DNA of 39,783 bases from NCBI GenBank assembly GCA_003230435.1, contig QIDW01000288.1, positions 1 to 39,783 of the forward strand, in the 5' to 3' direction. The stretch is from Acidimicrobiia bacterium. Lineage in GTDB: Bacteria > Actinomycetota > Acidimicrobiia > Spongiisociales > ZC4RG35. Both the position numbers and the translations under genes were made by a program. Positions 8,638-16,501 of the stretch are shown here, piece by piece; position 1 is the first letter of the stretch; every line of letters starts with the position of its first letter. The notes under the pieces were generated by a model, which saw nothing but the letters and a program-made list of their open reading frames with translations, was not told the origin of the DNA and did no database searches.

Positions 8638-8669
8638 CAGCTTACATCACAAGCGTTACAGCTACATCA
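8638..8669 (-). promoter_or_regulatory. direct repeat upstream of vapBC, candidate operator
   Basis: Read on the minus strand, TGATGTAGCTG (8669-8659) and TGATGTAAGCTG (8649-8638) form an imperfect direct repeat with a 21-nt period just before the vapB start. Two helical turns between repeats is the usual spacing for ribbon-helix-helix antitoxin binding. The operator role is inferred. Confidence 0.45.
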
Positions 8670-8749
8670 GCAACGGGGGGAAGAAGGTGTCTGGGACGCG
8701 AGAAAACCCGACACCACGGTGCCGGGCAATCAAGTGATAGTGGGTCTTG

Positions 8750-9001
8750 TTAGCTGGAGATCGAAGTGGCCAGACGTGACTTCTTGCGGGCAGCGGTGTT
8801 GGCGTGAAGCACACCCTTCTCCGCCGCAACGTCGATCTTTTTCTGAGCGTCCCGGTACAACTCGTCAGTGGGCTCACCGGCGGCTGCAGCAGCCTCCACC
8901 TTTTTGATGCTGGTTTTGAGATCACTCATGAGCGTCTTGTTGCTCTGGCGCCGCGTCTCGTTCTGGCGGTTCCGCTTCTTCTGTGACATGTTGTTGGCCA
9001 T
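8750..9001 (-). CDS. rpsT: 30S ribosomal protein bS20
   Basis: Small basic ribosomal protein of 83 aa that binds 16S rRNA in the 30S body. The sequence MANNMSQKKRNRQNETRRQ, the middle SDLKTSIKKVEAAAAAG and the end KGVLHANTAARKKSRLA are the bS20 pattern. The longer open frame up to 9133 is not needed: the family starts at MAN. It is transcribed divergently from lepA, an arrangement common in bacteria, and the genes share an upstream region of about 100 bp. Confidence 0.96.
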   Translation of the reverse strand: MANNMSQKKRNRQNETRRQSNKTLMSDLKTSIKKVEAAAAAGEPTDELYRDAQKKIDVAAEKGVLHANTAARKKSRLATSISS

Positions 9002-9087
9002 GTGAAACTCGACTGGATGGGGAAATCGTTGCGCCGGGAGGAAGCCGGGGCTGCGGTGGGCAACGGTAGCAGTGGCCTGGTCGAAGG

Positions 9088-9093
9088 TACAAT
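9088..9093 (+). promoter_or_regulatory. candidate -10 box for lepA
   Basis: TACAAT lies in the rpsT-lepA divergent gap, about 29 nt before the preferred lepA GTG start at 9122. No good -35 hexamer is visible at 16-18 bp. It is a weak prediction, made from similarity to TATAAT and its position. Confidence 0.3.
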
Positions 9094-9121
9094 GCGAGGG
9101 TCCTTCCCCTCCCGGAATACC

Positions 9122-10930
9122 GTGACCGATCAAACGCGCATTCGTAACTTCTCAATCATCGCCCATATCGACCATGGCAAGTCGACCCTTGCCGATCGTC
9201 TCATGGAGAAAACCGGAGCGGTGAGCGAAAGAGACATGCGAGAACAACTTCTCGACAGCATGGATTTGGAGCGAGAGCGCGGGATCACCATCAAGGCCCA
9301 AACAGTTCGGCTCGACTACACGGCTTCGGACGGTGAGGGGTACGTGATCAACCTCATCGACACACCGGGCCACGTCGATTTCTCATACGAGGTGAGCCGT
9401 TCGCTTGCTGCCTGCGAGGGGGCTCTTCTCCTCACCGACGCAGTACAAGGCGTCCAGGCGCAGACCCTGGCCAATGCATACCTGGCCATCGACGCCGGAC
9501 TCGAAGTGATACCCGCGATCAACAAGATCGATCTGCCTGCTGCGAACCCTGACCGAGCCGCAGCCGAGATAGTCAACATCCTCGGAGGCTCGGCGAACGA
9601 CATCGTGCGGATGTCTGCCAAAACCGGAGCCGGCATCGATGAGGTGCTGGAGACCGTGGTACGTGATGTTCCACCACCACAAGGTGATCCGGACGCCCCG
9701 TTGCGTGCCCTGGTCTTTGACTCCTACTTCGATGCCTACCGCGGCGTGGTTTGTTATGTCCGGGTGGTCGACGGTCATCTTGGTTCCGGTGACAGCCTCC
9801 GATTCATGGCCACGAAGGAGGTGCACGATGCCGACGAGATCGGATTTCTCACTCCAAAGTTCATCCCGGTCGGCACCTTGGGCCCTGGTGAGGTGGGGTA
9901 TCTGATCACCGGTGTCAAAGAGATAGACCGAATCAAGGTCGGTGATACGATCACCGAGGCTCGAACACCGGCAACCGAGGCTCTCTCCGGCTACGCCGAG
10001 CCCAAGCCAATGGTGTTCTCCGGGCTCTTCCCCACCGATGGTGACGATTTTGAAAAACTCAGGGAAGCGTTGGAGAAATTGAGGCTCAACGACGCCTCTC
10101 TGGCGTGGGAGCCGGAGACATCCAAGGCGCTTGGCTTCGGGTTTCGGTGCGGGTTCCTCGGCTTGCTTCACATGGAGATCGTGAGGGAGCGTCTGGAGAG
10201 GGAGTACGACCTCGATCTGGTTGCCACCGCACCTTCGGTGGCCTATCAGGTGACGATGCCGGACGGTTCGGTGACCGAGATCAAGTCGCCACAGGACCTT
10301 CCGGAGAGCATCGATCGTCAAGGAGTCGCTGAGCCGTATGTGAAAGCAATGATCCTCACGCCAAGCGAGTACGTCGGGCCGATCATGGAGTTGGCGACAA
10401 AGCGGAGGGGCATCGTCGGGAACATGAACTACTTGAGCCCCGAGAGGGTTGAGCTCGACTTCGAAATACCTCTCGCTGAGATCGTCTTCGATTTCTTCGA
10501 CCTCCTCAAGTCAAAGACCAAGGGTTACGCGTCGCTGGACTACGAACCCGCCGATTACAGGGAAGCCGACCTGGTCAAGGTCGATATCCTCCTCAACGGC
10601 CAGCCGGTCGACGCGTTCTCCGCCATCGTCCATCGAAACGGGGCAGACCACTACGGGAAGAAGATGACCGGCCGTCTACGAGGCCTCATCCCGCGCCAGT
10701 TGTTCGATGTGCCTATTCAGGCGGCAATCGGCGGCCGGATCATCAGCCGGGAGACTGTCAGAGCGAAACGGAAGGACGTCACAGCCAAGTGTTACGGCGG
10801 TGATATCAGCCGGAAGAAGAAACTCCTCCAACGTCAGAAGGAGGGCAAGAAGAGAATGAAGATGGTTGGTTCGGTGGAAGTACCGCAGGAGGCTTTCGTA
10901 GCTGCCCTCAAAGTGGACGATGATTCGTGA
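9122..10930 (+). CDS. lepA: elongation factor 4 (LepA GTPase)
   Basis: Ribosome-binding translational GTPase that back-translocates or helps 30S biogenesis. The G domain begins IRNFSIIAHIDHGKSTLADRL (G1), with RGITIKAQTV (G2), DTPGHVDFSYEV (G3) and NKIDLPAA (G4). Then come the EF-G-like domains II, III and V and the LepA-specific C-terminal domain ending KCYGGDISRKKKLLQRQKEGKKRMK. The frame opens at 9002; starts at ATG 9092 (AAGG nearby) and GTG 9122 are both possible, and MTDQTRIRNF from 9122 matches the usual family length (602 aa). It overlaps hemW by 4 nt. Confidence 0.96.
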   Translation: MTDQTRIRNFSIIAHIDHGKSTLADRLMEKTGAVSERDMREQLLDSMDLERERGITIKAQTVRLDYTASDGEGYVINLIDTPGHVDFSYEVSRSLAACEGALLLTDAVQGVQAQTLANAYLAIDAGLEVIPAINKIDLPAANPDRAAAEIVNILGGSANDIVRMSAKTGAGIDEVLETVVRDVPPPQGDPDAPLRALVFDSYFDAYRGVVCYVRVVDGHLGSGDSLRFMATKEVHDADEIGFLTPKFIPVGTLGPGEVGYLITGVKEIDRIKVGDTITEARTPATEALSGYAEPKPMVFSGLFPTDGDDFEKLREALEKLRLNDASLAWEPETSKALGFGFRCGFLGLLHMEIVRERLEREYDLDLVATAPSVAYQVTMPDGSVTEIKSPQDLPESIDRQGVAEPYVKAMILTPSEYVGPIMELATKRRGIVGNMNYLSPERVELDFEIPLAEIVFDFFDLLKSKTKGYASLDYEPADYREADLVKVDILLNGQPVDAFSAIVHRNGADHYGKKMTGRLRGLIPRQLFDVPIQAAIGGRIISRETVRAKRKDVTAKCYGGDISRKKKLLQRQKEGKKRMKMVGSVEVPQEAFVAALKVDDDS

Positions 10931-12090
10931 CTCCCACTGAGGCCGACGCTTACTCCACAAGCGCCGCCGCTTACGTTCACGTCCCTTTCTGCTCCTCGGT
11001 CTGCCCGTATTGTGACTTCGCGGTCGTTGCCGGGCGAGACGATCTCGTTGACCGGTATATCGATGCTGTCTGCACCGAGATCATGACTTCAGAGTCTTGG
11101 CGGCCGCTCGAGGCGATCTATTTTGGTGGGGGGACCCCGAGTCATATCGATCCGCTCCTGTTGGGCGGTGTGTTGGACGCCCTTTCGCTGAAACACGGCA
11201 TCTCAGCCGATGCCGAAGTCAGTCTCGAAGCCAACCCGGAGGACTTCGATGCAACCCGGGCAACCGCGCTGCGCAGTCTCGGGTTCAACAGAGTGTCCTT
11301 TGGCGCTCAGAGCTTTGACGCAGGTGTTCTGGTGGCGCTCGGTCGTCGACATCAAGCCGGTCAGATCGAATCGTCGGTGAGGGCCGCCCGAGATGCAGGT
11401 TTCGAAAACGTGTCGCTTGACCTCATATACGGCACTCCTGGCGAGACCACGAACTCATGGAGCGACACGTTGAGCCGGGCGATCGACCTGGATCCGGATC
11501 ACATCTCCTGTTACGCGTTGACGGTCGAGCCCGGTACTCCGCTGGGTCGCGCTGTCAGGGACGGGGCGGAGGCTCCAGACCCGGATATCCAGGCGGACCG
11601 ATACGAGAACGCCGACAAGGTTCTGAACGCCGCCGGCCATACCCGATACGAGGTTTCCAATTGGTCGCGTCCCGAGCACGAGTGTCGATACAACCTCAAC
11701 GTCTGGGCGCAGGGTCAGTATGAGGCCTATGGCAATGGCTCCCACGGGTATCGGGACGGAGTTCGGTTTCGAAATATTCGTCGCGTCGATGCGTATGTCA
11801 GGGCGGTTGAGTCCGGCAAAACACAGCGCTCGGGGAACGATGTGATTGAAAGCTGGGATGCAGAAATCGACCGGTTGTTCGTCGGATTGCGCAGGGTGGT
11901 GGGAGTGGCGCCAGGGCCCGGTGTTACGGCATTTCTGACTTCAGACTCGGGCCGCCGTCTTCTAGATGCCGGGGTGGTGAACATGGTTGGAGGGCGATTG
12001 ACTATCAATCGGCCTCTTCTCACCGACGAGGTACACCGGTGCGTTATCGACCTCGAGGCTCCTGAGTGCACCCCAACGCAAATACAATGA
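10927..12090 (+). CDS. hemW: HemW-like radical SAM heme chaperone
   Basis: A 387-aa radical SAM protein. The cluster motif is HVPFCSSVCPYCDF near residue 18; Phe rather than Cys after YCD marks the HemW group rather than the coproporphyrinogen dehydrogenase HemN. The following GGGTPSHI, EANPED, RVSFGAQSFD and DLIYGTPGET motifs are all typical. HemW proteins bind heme and deliver it to respiratory enzymes; older annotations call them oxygen-independent coproporphyrinogen oxidase. The GTG start lies in the lepA stop (GTGA), so translation is probably coupled. lepA-hemW-hrcA-dnaJ is a recurrent order in Gram-positive genomes. Confidence 0.92.
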   Translation: MTPTEADAYSTSAAAYVHVPFCSSVCPYCDFAVVAGRDDLVDRYIDAVCTEIMTSESWRPLEAIYFGGGTPSHIDPLLLGGVLDALSLKHGISADAEVSLEANPEDFDATRATALRSLGFNRVSFGAQSFDAGVLVALGRRHQAGQIESSVRAARDAGFENVSLDLIYGTPGETTNSWSDTLSRAIDLDPDHISCYALTVEPGTPLGRAVRDGAEAPDPDIQADRYENADKVLNAAGHTRYEVSNWSRPEHECRYNLNVWAQGQYEAYGNGSHGYRDGVRFRNIRRVDAYVRAVESGKTQRSGNDVIESWDAEIDRLFVGLRRVVGVAPGPGVTAFLTSDSGRRLLDAGVVNMVGGRLTINRPLLTDEVHRCVIDLEAPECTPTQIQ

Positions 12091-12267
12091 CGTTTCAACG
12101 GACAGATAACGCCGCTCGCGGTGTCCTCGTCCTCGACGTGCCGCCCCGGGTGCGCCTTCGTCCTGCGTCCTGGCGAGGCGACGCCCCTGTCTCGCCGAAA
12201 CATACGACCGTACCTACGTTGGAGAGCATTAAGAGTCGAGGGGCAGATATCCTGTCAGCGAGTTCTG

Positions 12268-13269
12268 ATGTCTGAGAATCGTCGTACCCAAGTGCTTCGT
12301 GCTCTCATCGAGGAGCACATAAGAACCGGTGAGCCGGTTAGCTCTCGCTCGATTGTTGAACATTCCAGCCTGTCCGTATCGACTGCCACCGTACGAAACG
12401 ATCTGACGGCTCTCGAGAGCGAGGGGATGGTCAGCCAGCCTCATACCTCCGCGGGCAGGATTCCGACGGCCGCCGGCTATCGCTACTACGTCGATCATCT
12501 CGGACCGGGCCGGTTGCGGCACGCGGCTCAAGAGAAGGTAGATTCGTTCTTTGGCGACGTGCACCTCGAGTTGTCCAAGCTGCTCAAGGCCACCTCGGAG
12601 TTGCTGGTCGAAGTGACCGATCTTCCTGCCGTCGTCATCGCCCCAGGAGTGGCCCATGATCGGGTCCGCGCCCTGCATACGGTTCAGGTGACAACCGACC
12701 AGATCCTCATGGTTGTTGTCACAGAAGGAGGCCGTGTCGTTCAACAGCGGGGTCGTGTTCGGGTCGCGGTGACCCCAGGCGAGATTGAGGATGCTCAACG
12801 TCTGGTGGCAGCCGCCGTCGTTGGTAAAGAATTGGGTGTGGCCACTCTGCTGTCCGATGAGGAGCTGGGAAAGATCGGCGAGCCCACCCGCGAAGCGGTG
12901 CTGACGATCACCGACGGCCTCCATCTGGCGGCGTCGGCGGGAACCGAGATGTTCGTAGGTGGGACTCAGCGGATGTCCGCCGTTTGGGACGATGCGTCCA
13001 CCGTGCGGAGGGTGCTCGAGATTCTGGAACGCGAGGCCGAGGTGATGAAGCTTCTTGCCGGCGCCTCGGGAACCTCGATCCAGCTCGGTCGTGAGCTCGA
13101 TTCCGATGATCTTGATCTTGCGGTTGTCTCTAAGACCTATGACGCAAGCGGCGAGGCAGGTTCGGTTGGGGTGATCGGGCCCATGAGGATGAACTACAAG
13201 CGAGCCATCTCGGCGGTCGAAGAAGTGTCCCGTGAGCTCGAGGAGCAGATGGGCTCGCGGTCTGACTAG
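12268..13269 (+). CDS. hrcA: heat-inducible transcription repressor HrcA
   Basis: Winged-helix repressor of heat-shock chaperone genes, 333 aa. The N-terminal DNA-binding domain (SENRRTQVLRALIEEHIRTG, then SSLSVSTATVRNDLTALE and the wing QPHTSAGRIPTAAGYRYYVD) is unmistakable. The C-terminal dimerisation domain contains the family's G..RM..VW and VIGPMRMNYKRAI motifs. The open frame continues upstream to 12121 but MSENRR at ATG 12268 is the natural start. HrcA normally binds CIRCE inverted repeats; I see none in the 177 bp upstream. Its stop overlaps the dnaJ start by 1 nt. Confidence 0.95.
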   Translation: MSENRRTQVLRALIEEHIRTGEPVSSRSIVEHSSLSVSTATVRNDLTALESEGMVSQPHTSAGRIPTAAGYRYYVDHLGPGRLRHAAQEKVDSFFGDVHLELSKLLKATSELLVEVTDLPAVVIAPGVAHDRVRALHTVQVTTDQILMVVVTEGGRVVQQRGRVRVAVTPGEIEDAQRLVAAAVVGKELGVATLLSDEELGKIGEPTREAVLTITDGLHLAASAGTEMFVGGTQRMSAVWDDASTVRRVLEILEREAEVMKLLAGASGTSIQLGRELDSDDLDLAVVSKTYDASGEAGSVGVIGPMRMNYKRAISAVEEVSRELEEQMGSRSD

Positions 13270-14339
13270 TGGCGCGTGACTACTACAAGATCCTGGGCGT
13301 GGCGAGGGAATCATCTTTCGAGGAGATCAAAAAGGCGTTCAGGCGGGTAGCCCGAGAGACACACCCCGACACCAATCCGGGGGATCCCCAGGCAGAGACA
13401 AGGTTCCGTGATGCTGCGGAGGCATACGAGGTGCTTTCCGACCCTGACCGACGAAGCCGGTACGACAGGGGGGACACCATCGATCTATCCGATCTATTGG
13501 GCGGGTTTGGGGGGCTAGACGACCTGCTGCGATCCGTTTTCGGGGAAGGCGGCGTCTTCGGTGGAGGAGCATCTCGATCCTCGCGTGGTCGTGACGTTCT
13601 GGTGCGGACCGAAGTGAGCCTCGAGGAGGCTGCTTTCGGAAGCGAGGCTGTAGTCGAATATCCGACTCTGGTGCTGTGTCCTGATTGCTCGGGGATCGGG
13701 TCCGAGCCCGGATACGACCTGGCCGCTTGCCCGGACTGTGGCGGTGCCGGGCAGGTTCGCGTTGCACGCCGTTCGCTGTTCGGGACAATGATGTCTGTCA
13801 CTACATGCCCCCGCTGCGGCGGTGAGGGAGCGTTGCTGACAAACCCCTGCAACAGATGCGCCGGTTCCGGGGCAGTGTCCGAGGACGTGACGCTGAGCAT
13901 CGAGATCCCCGCCGGTGTCTCGAGCGGGACCAGGTTGCGATTGAGTGGTCGAGGCGAGTCCGGAGGGCGGGCCGGGCCTGCTGGTGACCTCTTCGTTGAG
14001 GTCGGCGTCGCCCCAGACCCGAGGTTCGAACGTCAGGATGCCGATCTCATCCACGTGGTGCCCATCGGTCTGGCCGAGGCCTCGCTTGGGACCCGTCTCG
14101 ACATCCCCCTCGTCGAAGGGGGCACAATTGATTTGGAGATCGAGGCGGCGACTCAGCCGAGAAGTGTGTTCCGGATCCCAGGCCGAGGAGTGACCGTTCT
14201 GGGCCGCCGGAGCCGTGGAGACCTGGTTGTTGTGGTTGACGTTGTCGTGCCATCCGAGTTGAGCCCTGAGGAGGAGACGCTTTTGCGACGCTGGGCAGAA
14301 CTACGCGGTGAGAAAATCGACCGCCCGGCCTCGACTTGA
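13269..14339 (+). CDS. dnaJ: chaperone protein DnaJ
   Basis: Hsp40 co-chaperone that delivers clients to DnaK, 356 aa. The J domain (DYYKILGVARESSFEEIKKA, HPD in ETHPDTNPGD) is followed by a Gly/Phe-rich linker. Near residues 138-200 there are four CxxCxGxG zinc repeats (CPDCSGIG, CPDCGGAG, CPRCGGEG, CNRCAGSG), then the beta-sandwich client-binding domains. All four zinc motifs are intact, making it a type I DnaJ. It starts with GTG overlapping hrcA by one base. The hrcA-linked copy corresponds to the second DnaJ of actinobacteria, the main one usually being in dnaK-grpE-dnaJ. Confidence 0.95.
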   Translation: MARDYYKILGVARESSFEEIKKAFRRVARETHPDTNPGDPQAETRFRDAAEAYEVLSDPDRRSRYDRGDTIDLSDLLGGFGGLDDLLRSVFGEGGVFGGGASRSSRGRDVLVRTEVSLEEAAFGSEAVVEYPTLVLCPDCSGIGSEPGYDLAACPDCGGAGQVRVARRSLFGTMMSVTTCPRCGGEGALLTNPCNRCAGSGAVSEDVTLSIEIPAGVSSGTRLRLSGRGESGGRAGPAGDLFVEVGVAPDPRFERQDADLIHVVPIGLAEASLGTRLDIPLVEGGTIDLEIEAATQPRSVFRIPGRGVTVLGRRSRGDLVVVVDVVVPSELSPEEETLLRRWAELRGEKIDRPAST

Positions 14340-14974
14340 TGAAGCACGTGCCTCACGTCGTTGTTGGCGCCCCGTGGAATGGAGACTCCGTCGACCTCTC
14401 CATCGTGCAATGGAAGCATCTGACCAAGGTCCTCCGGTTGAATCGAGGTGATCGGATCTCCTACACAGATGGGTTGGGTCGTCTCGGCGAGGGAATTCTC
14501 GCCAATCACGCCTTCGAGCGTGGCGACGAGCAGGAAGTGCCTCGGAGTTCCGAACTGGTGGTCGCATCTGCACCTCCATCCAATAAGGATCGGCAGCGAT
14601 TTCTGGTGGAGAAACTGGCAGAGTTGGGAGTGGCCAGATTGCGGTGGCTCAGGACGGCTCGTGGCAAGGATCGGATTGCCTCGGGTCCCAAGGTGTTCTC
14701 GTGGGTTCTGTCGGCCGTTGAGCAGTCCCGAGGTGCCTGGCTGATGGAAACGAGTCCTGACGTGGTCAGTTGGAGCGATCTGGTCGGGCCTGTGGTGGTA
14801 TGCCATCCAGGAGGGCAGACCGGGACGCCCCACGTGCAGACGGTGGTTATTGGCCCGGAAGCGGGGTTTTCCGACGACGAACTGCCTCCAGGTATTGCCT
14901 GTTGGGATCTGGGACCCACCATCCTCCGGGTCGAGTCGGCGGCCCTAGTCGCGGCCGCGAGGCTGATGTCCTGA
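14339..14974 (+). CDS. rsmE: 16S rRNA m3U1498 methyltransferase
   Basis: SPOUT-fold enzyme that methylates U1498 of 16S rRNA using S-adenosylmethionine. An N-terminal PUA-like domain (HLTKVLRLNRGDRISYTDG) precedes the knotted methyltransferase domain with KDRQRFLVEKLAELGV, IGPEAGFSDDEL and the C-terminal LGPTILRVESAALVAAARL. The protein is 211 aa, a little short for the family (about 240). ATG 14339 overlaps the dnaJ stop; a TTG three bases earlier is less likely. dnaJ-rsmE adjacency is widespread. Confidence 0.93.
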   Translation: MKHVPHVVVGAPWNGDSVDLSIVQWKHLTKVLRLNRGDRISYTDGLGRLGEGILANHAFERGDEQEVPRSSELVVASAPPSNKDRQRFLVEKLAELGVARLRWLRTARGKDRIASGPKVFSWVLSAVEQSRGAWLMETSPDVVSWSDLVGPVVVCHPGGQTGTPHVQTVVIGPEAGFSDDELPPGIACWDLGPTILRVESAALVAAARLMS

Positions 14975-15000
14975 CGCTGAACAATTGGCCGGCAGTCATG

Positions 15001-15018
15001 GCAAGATTCCGATCTTGC
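15001..15018. promoter_or_regulatory. perfect 7-bp inverted repeat before the BldD-like gene
   Basis: GCAAGAT-TCCG-ATCTTGC is a perfect 7-bp hairpin or operator between rsmE (stop 14974) and the regulator gene (start near 15041). A TAAGAT hexamer (15022-15027) follows directly and could be its -10 box. There is no T-run after it, so an operator or attenuating stem seems more likely than a terminator. Confidence 0.45.
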
Positions 15019-15040
15019 GAATAAGATGTGTGAGGGGCTC

Positions 15041-15475
15041 ATGGGAGGGCCGGCCTTGGTAGACAAGTTTAACGCATCTTTGGGGCAGAAGCTTCGTGCC
15101 GCCAGGCGGCAACGCGCCTGGTCACTTGGTCAGGTCGAGTCCAACACCAGTGGTGAGTTCAAGGCATCGGTCGTTGGGGCCTACGAGCGCGGGGAGCGTG
15201 CAATCTCGGTACAGCGATTCGTGCGCCTCGCCGAGATCTACGGAATCGCCGCGTCAGACCTTCTTCCTCTGATTCCTTCGGATGGCGATTTCGTGATCGA
15301 CCTGGACGCGCTGGGGGCCGCCAAATCAGACGACCTGGTCGAGCGGTACATTGCTGCGATCCAGTTGCTGCGCAAGGATCCAAGCCATTCCGAGATTCGC
15401 AGAGGAGACCAGGCGATGCTCGGTGCACTTGTCCAAACAGCGGAGCCGGTTGCCACCTCTGATGGAACTCTCTAG
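15041..15475 (+). CDS. BldD-like XRE-family transcriptional regulator
   Basis: A 144-aa protein with an N-terminal helix-turn-helix: LGQKLRAARRQRAWSLGQVE, then FKASVVGAYERGERAISVQRFVRLAEIYG. The pattern, including VVGAYERGERA, is that of BldD, the actinobacterial developmental repressor that binds c-di-GMP. The short C-terminal part lacks an evident BldD RxD-X8-RxxD signature; it contains SDDLVERYIAAIQLLRKDPS instead. Starts at 15026, 15041 and TTG 15056 are all in frame; ATG 15041 has AGGGG nearby, and TTG 15056 follows GGGAGG. It stands alone between rsmE and phoH. Confidence 0.82.
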   Translation: MGGPALVDKFNASLGQKLRAARRQRAWSLGQVESNTSGEFKASVVGAYERGERAISVQRFVRLAEIYGIAASDLLPLIPSDGDFVIDLDALGAAKSDDLVERYIAAIQLLRKDPSHSEIRRGDQAMLGALVQTAEPVATSDGTL

Positions 15476-15532
15476 CCCAATCCCCAGAAGCCGATAAAAT
15501 GCTCCTGACGCCTCAACCATGGCGTCGTCACC

Positions 15533-16501
15533 TTGTCCACTGACCAGAGCGAAACGCGTCTGCGTGTCCCCAGCCATCACTTGATGCTGGATCTCATAGG
15601 TGAGGCCGATCGGCATCTCCGCCAGGTCGAGTCTCTCTTTCCTGAGGTCCGCTTTGTCGCGCGCGGAGATGAGGTGGTCTTGAAGGGCTCGGAAGAGGAC
15701 GTTGAGAAAGCTCGAACGGTCCTCGATGAGCTGCTGATCCTGGTGCAGGAAGGCCACGCCCTCGATGCAGGGCGTGTCATCGAAGTCGTGAAGATGGTCC
15801 GAGACGAGGTCCCCAGTCCTTCGGGTGTCCTGAGCGATGGCATTCCTGTAGGTCGGGGGCGAATGATCCGGCCGAAGACCCACGGCCAACAGAAATACAT
15901 CGAGGCTATTCGAGAGAACACTCTGACATTCGGAATCGGCCCTGCCGGCACGGGCAAGACTTATCTAGCCATGGCCGCCGCTGTCGACAGCCTCATCAAC
16001 GGTGTAGTCCGGCGCATCATCCTGACCCGTCCGGCCGTTGAGGCAGGGGAGCGACTCGGGTTTCTCCCCGGAGACGTGTCCGCCAAGGTCGACCCATATC
16101 TGCGTCCTCTTTACGACGCTTTGTGGGACATGCTCGGTCCCGAAGAGACTGCGTCGCTCATCGAACGGGGAACTATCGAGATAGCTCCGCTCGCTTATAT
16201 GCGTGGAAGGACACTCAACGATGCGTGTGTGATCCTCGATGAGGCGCAGAACACCACGCCGGAGCAAATGAAGATGTTTCTGACCCGCCTGGGCTTCAAT
16301 TCGAAGATGATCATCACCGGCGATGTTTCCCAGACCGACCTGCCCACGGGGCGTCACTCTGGGCTTCGCGTAGTCCGGAGCATTCTCACCGGGATTCCCG
16401 GAGTGTCTTTTATCGAGTTGGGCGCTCGCGATGTAGTTCGTCACCGGATTGTGGCGTCGATCGTCGAGGCCTACCAACGATTCGAGGCTGAGGAGCAGTG
16501 A
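15533..16501 (+). CDS. phoH: PhoH-like ATPase
   Basis: Cytoplasmic P-loop NTPase of the PhoH family, proposed to act on RNA, often beside ybeY and era as here. Residues 1-100 hold a KH-like N-terminal region; the ATPase domain has Walker A GPAGTGKT near residue 140, the RPAVEAGERLGFLPGD signature, Walker B VILDEAQNTT near residue 235 and TGDVSQTDLP. The start is TTG 15533 without a clear ribosome site. A GATAAAAT sequence (15493-15500) upstream is a possible -10 element with a short leader. It overlaps pgpH by 4 nt. Confidence 0.94.
   Translation: MSTDQSETRLRVPSHHLMLDLIGEADRHLRQVESLFPEVRFVARGDEVVLKGSEEDVEKARTVLDELLILVQEGHALDAGRVIEVVKMVRDEVPSPSGVLSDGIPVGRGRMIRPKTHGQQKYIEAIRENTLTFGIGPAGTGKTYLAMAAAVDSLINGVVRRIILTRPAVEAGERLGFLPGDVSAKVDPYLRPLYDALWDMLGPEETASLIERGTIEIAPLAYMRGRTLNDACVILDEAQNTTPEQMKMFLTRLGFNSKMIITGDVSQTDLPTGRHSGLRVVRSILTGIPGVSFIELGARDVVRHRIVASIVEAYQRFEAEEQ

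Noticed and set aside
9383..10321. 312-aa minus-strand open frame
   Set aside because: Antisense to the conserved lepA coding region; no protein-like motifs.
12200..12267. AGAGCATTAAGAGTC as a CIRCE half-site
   Set aside because: It lacks the TTAGCACTC/GAGTGCTAA arms and the 9-bp spacing.
12229..13314. 361-aa minus-strand open frame
   Set aside because: It lies wholly opposite hrcA, has no recognisable domain, and reflects codon bias of the high-GC gene on the other strand.
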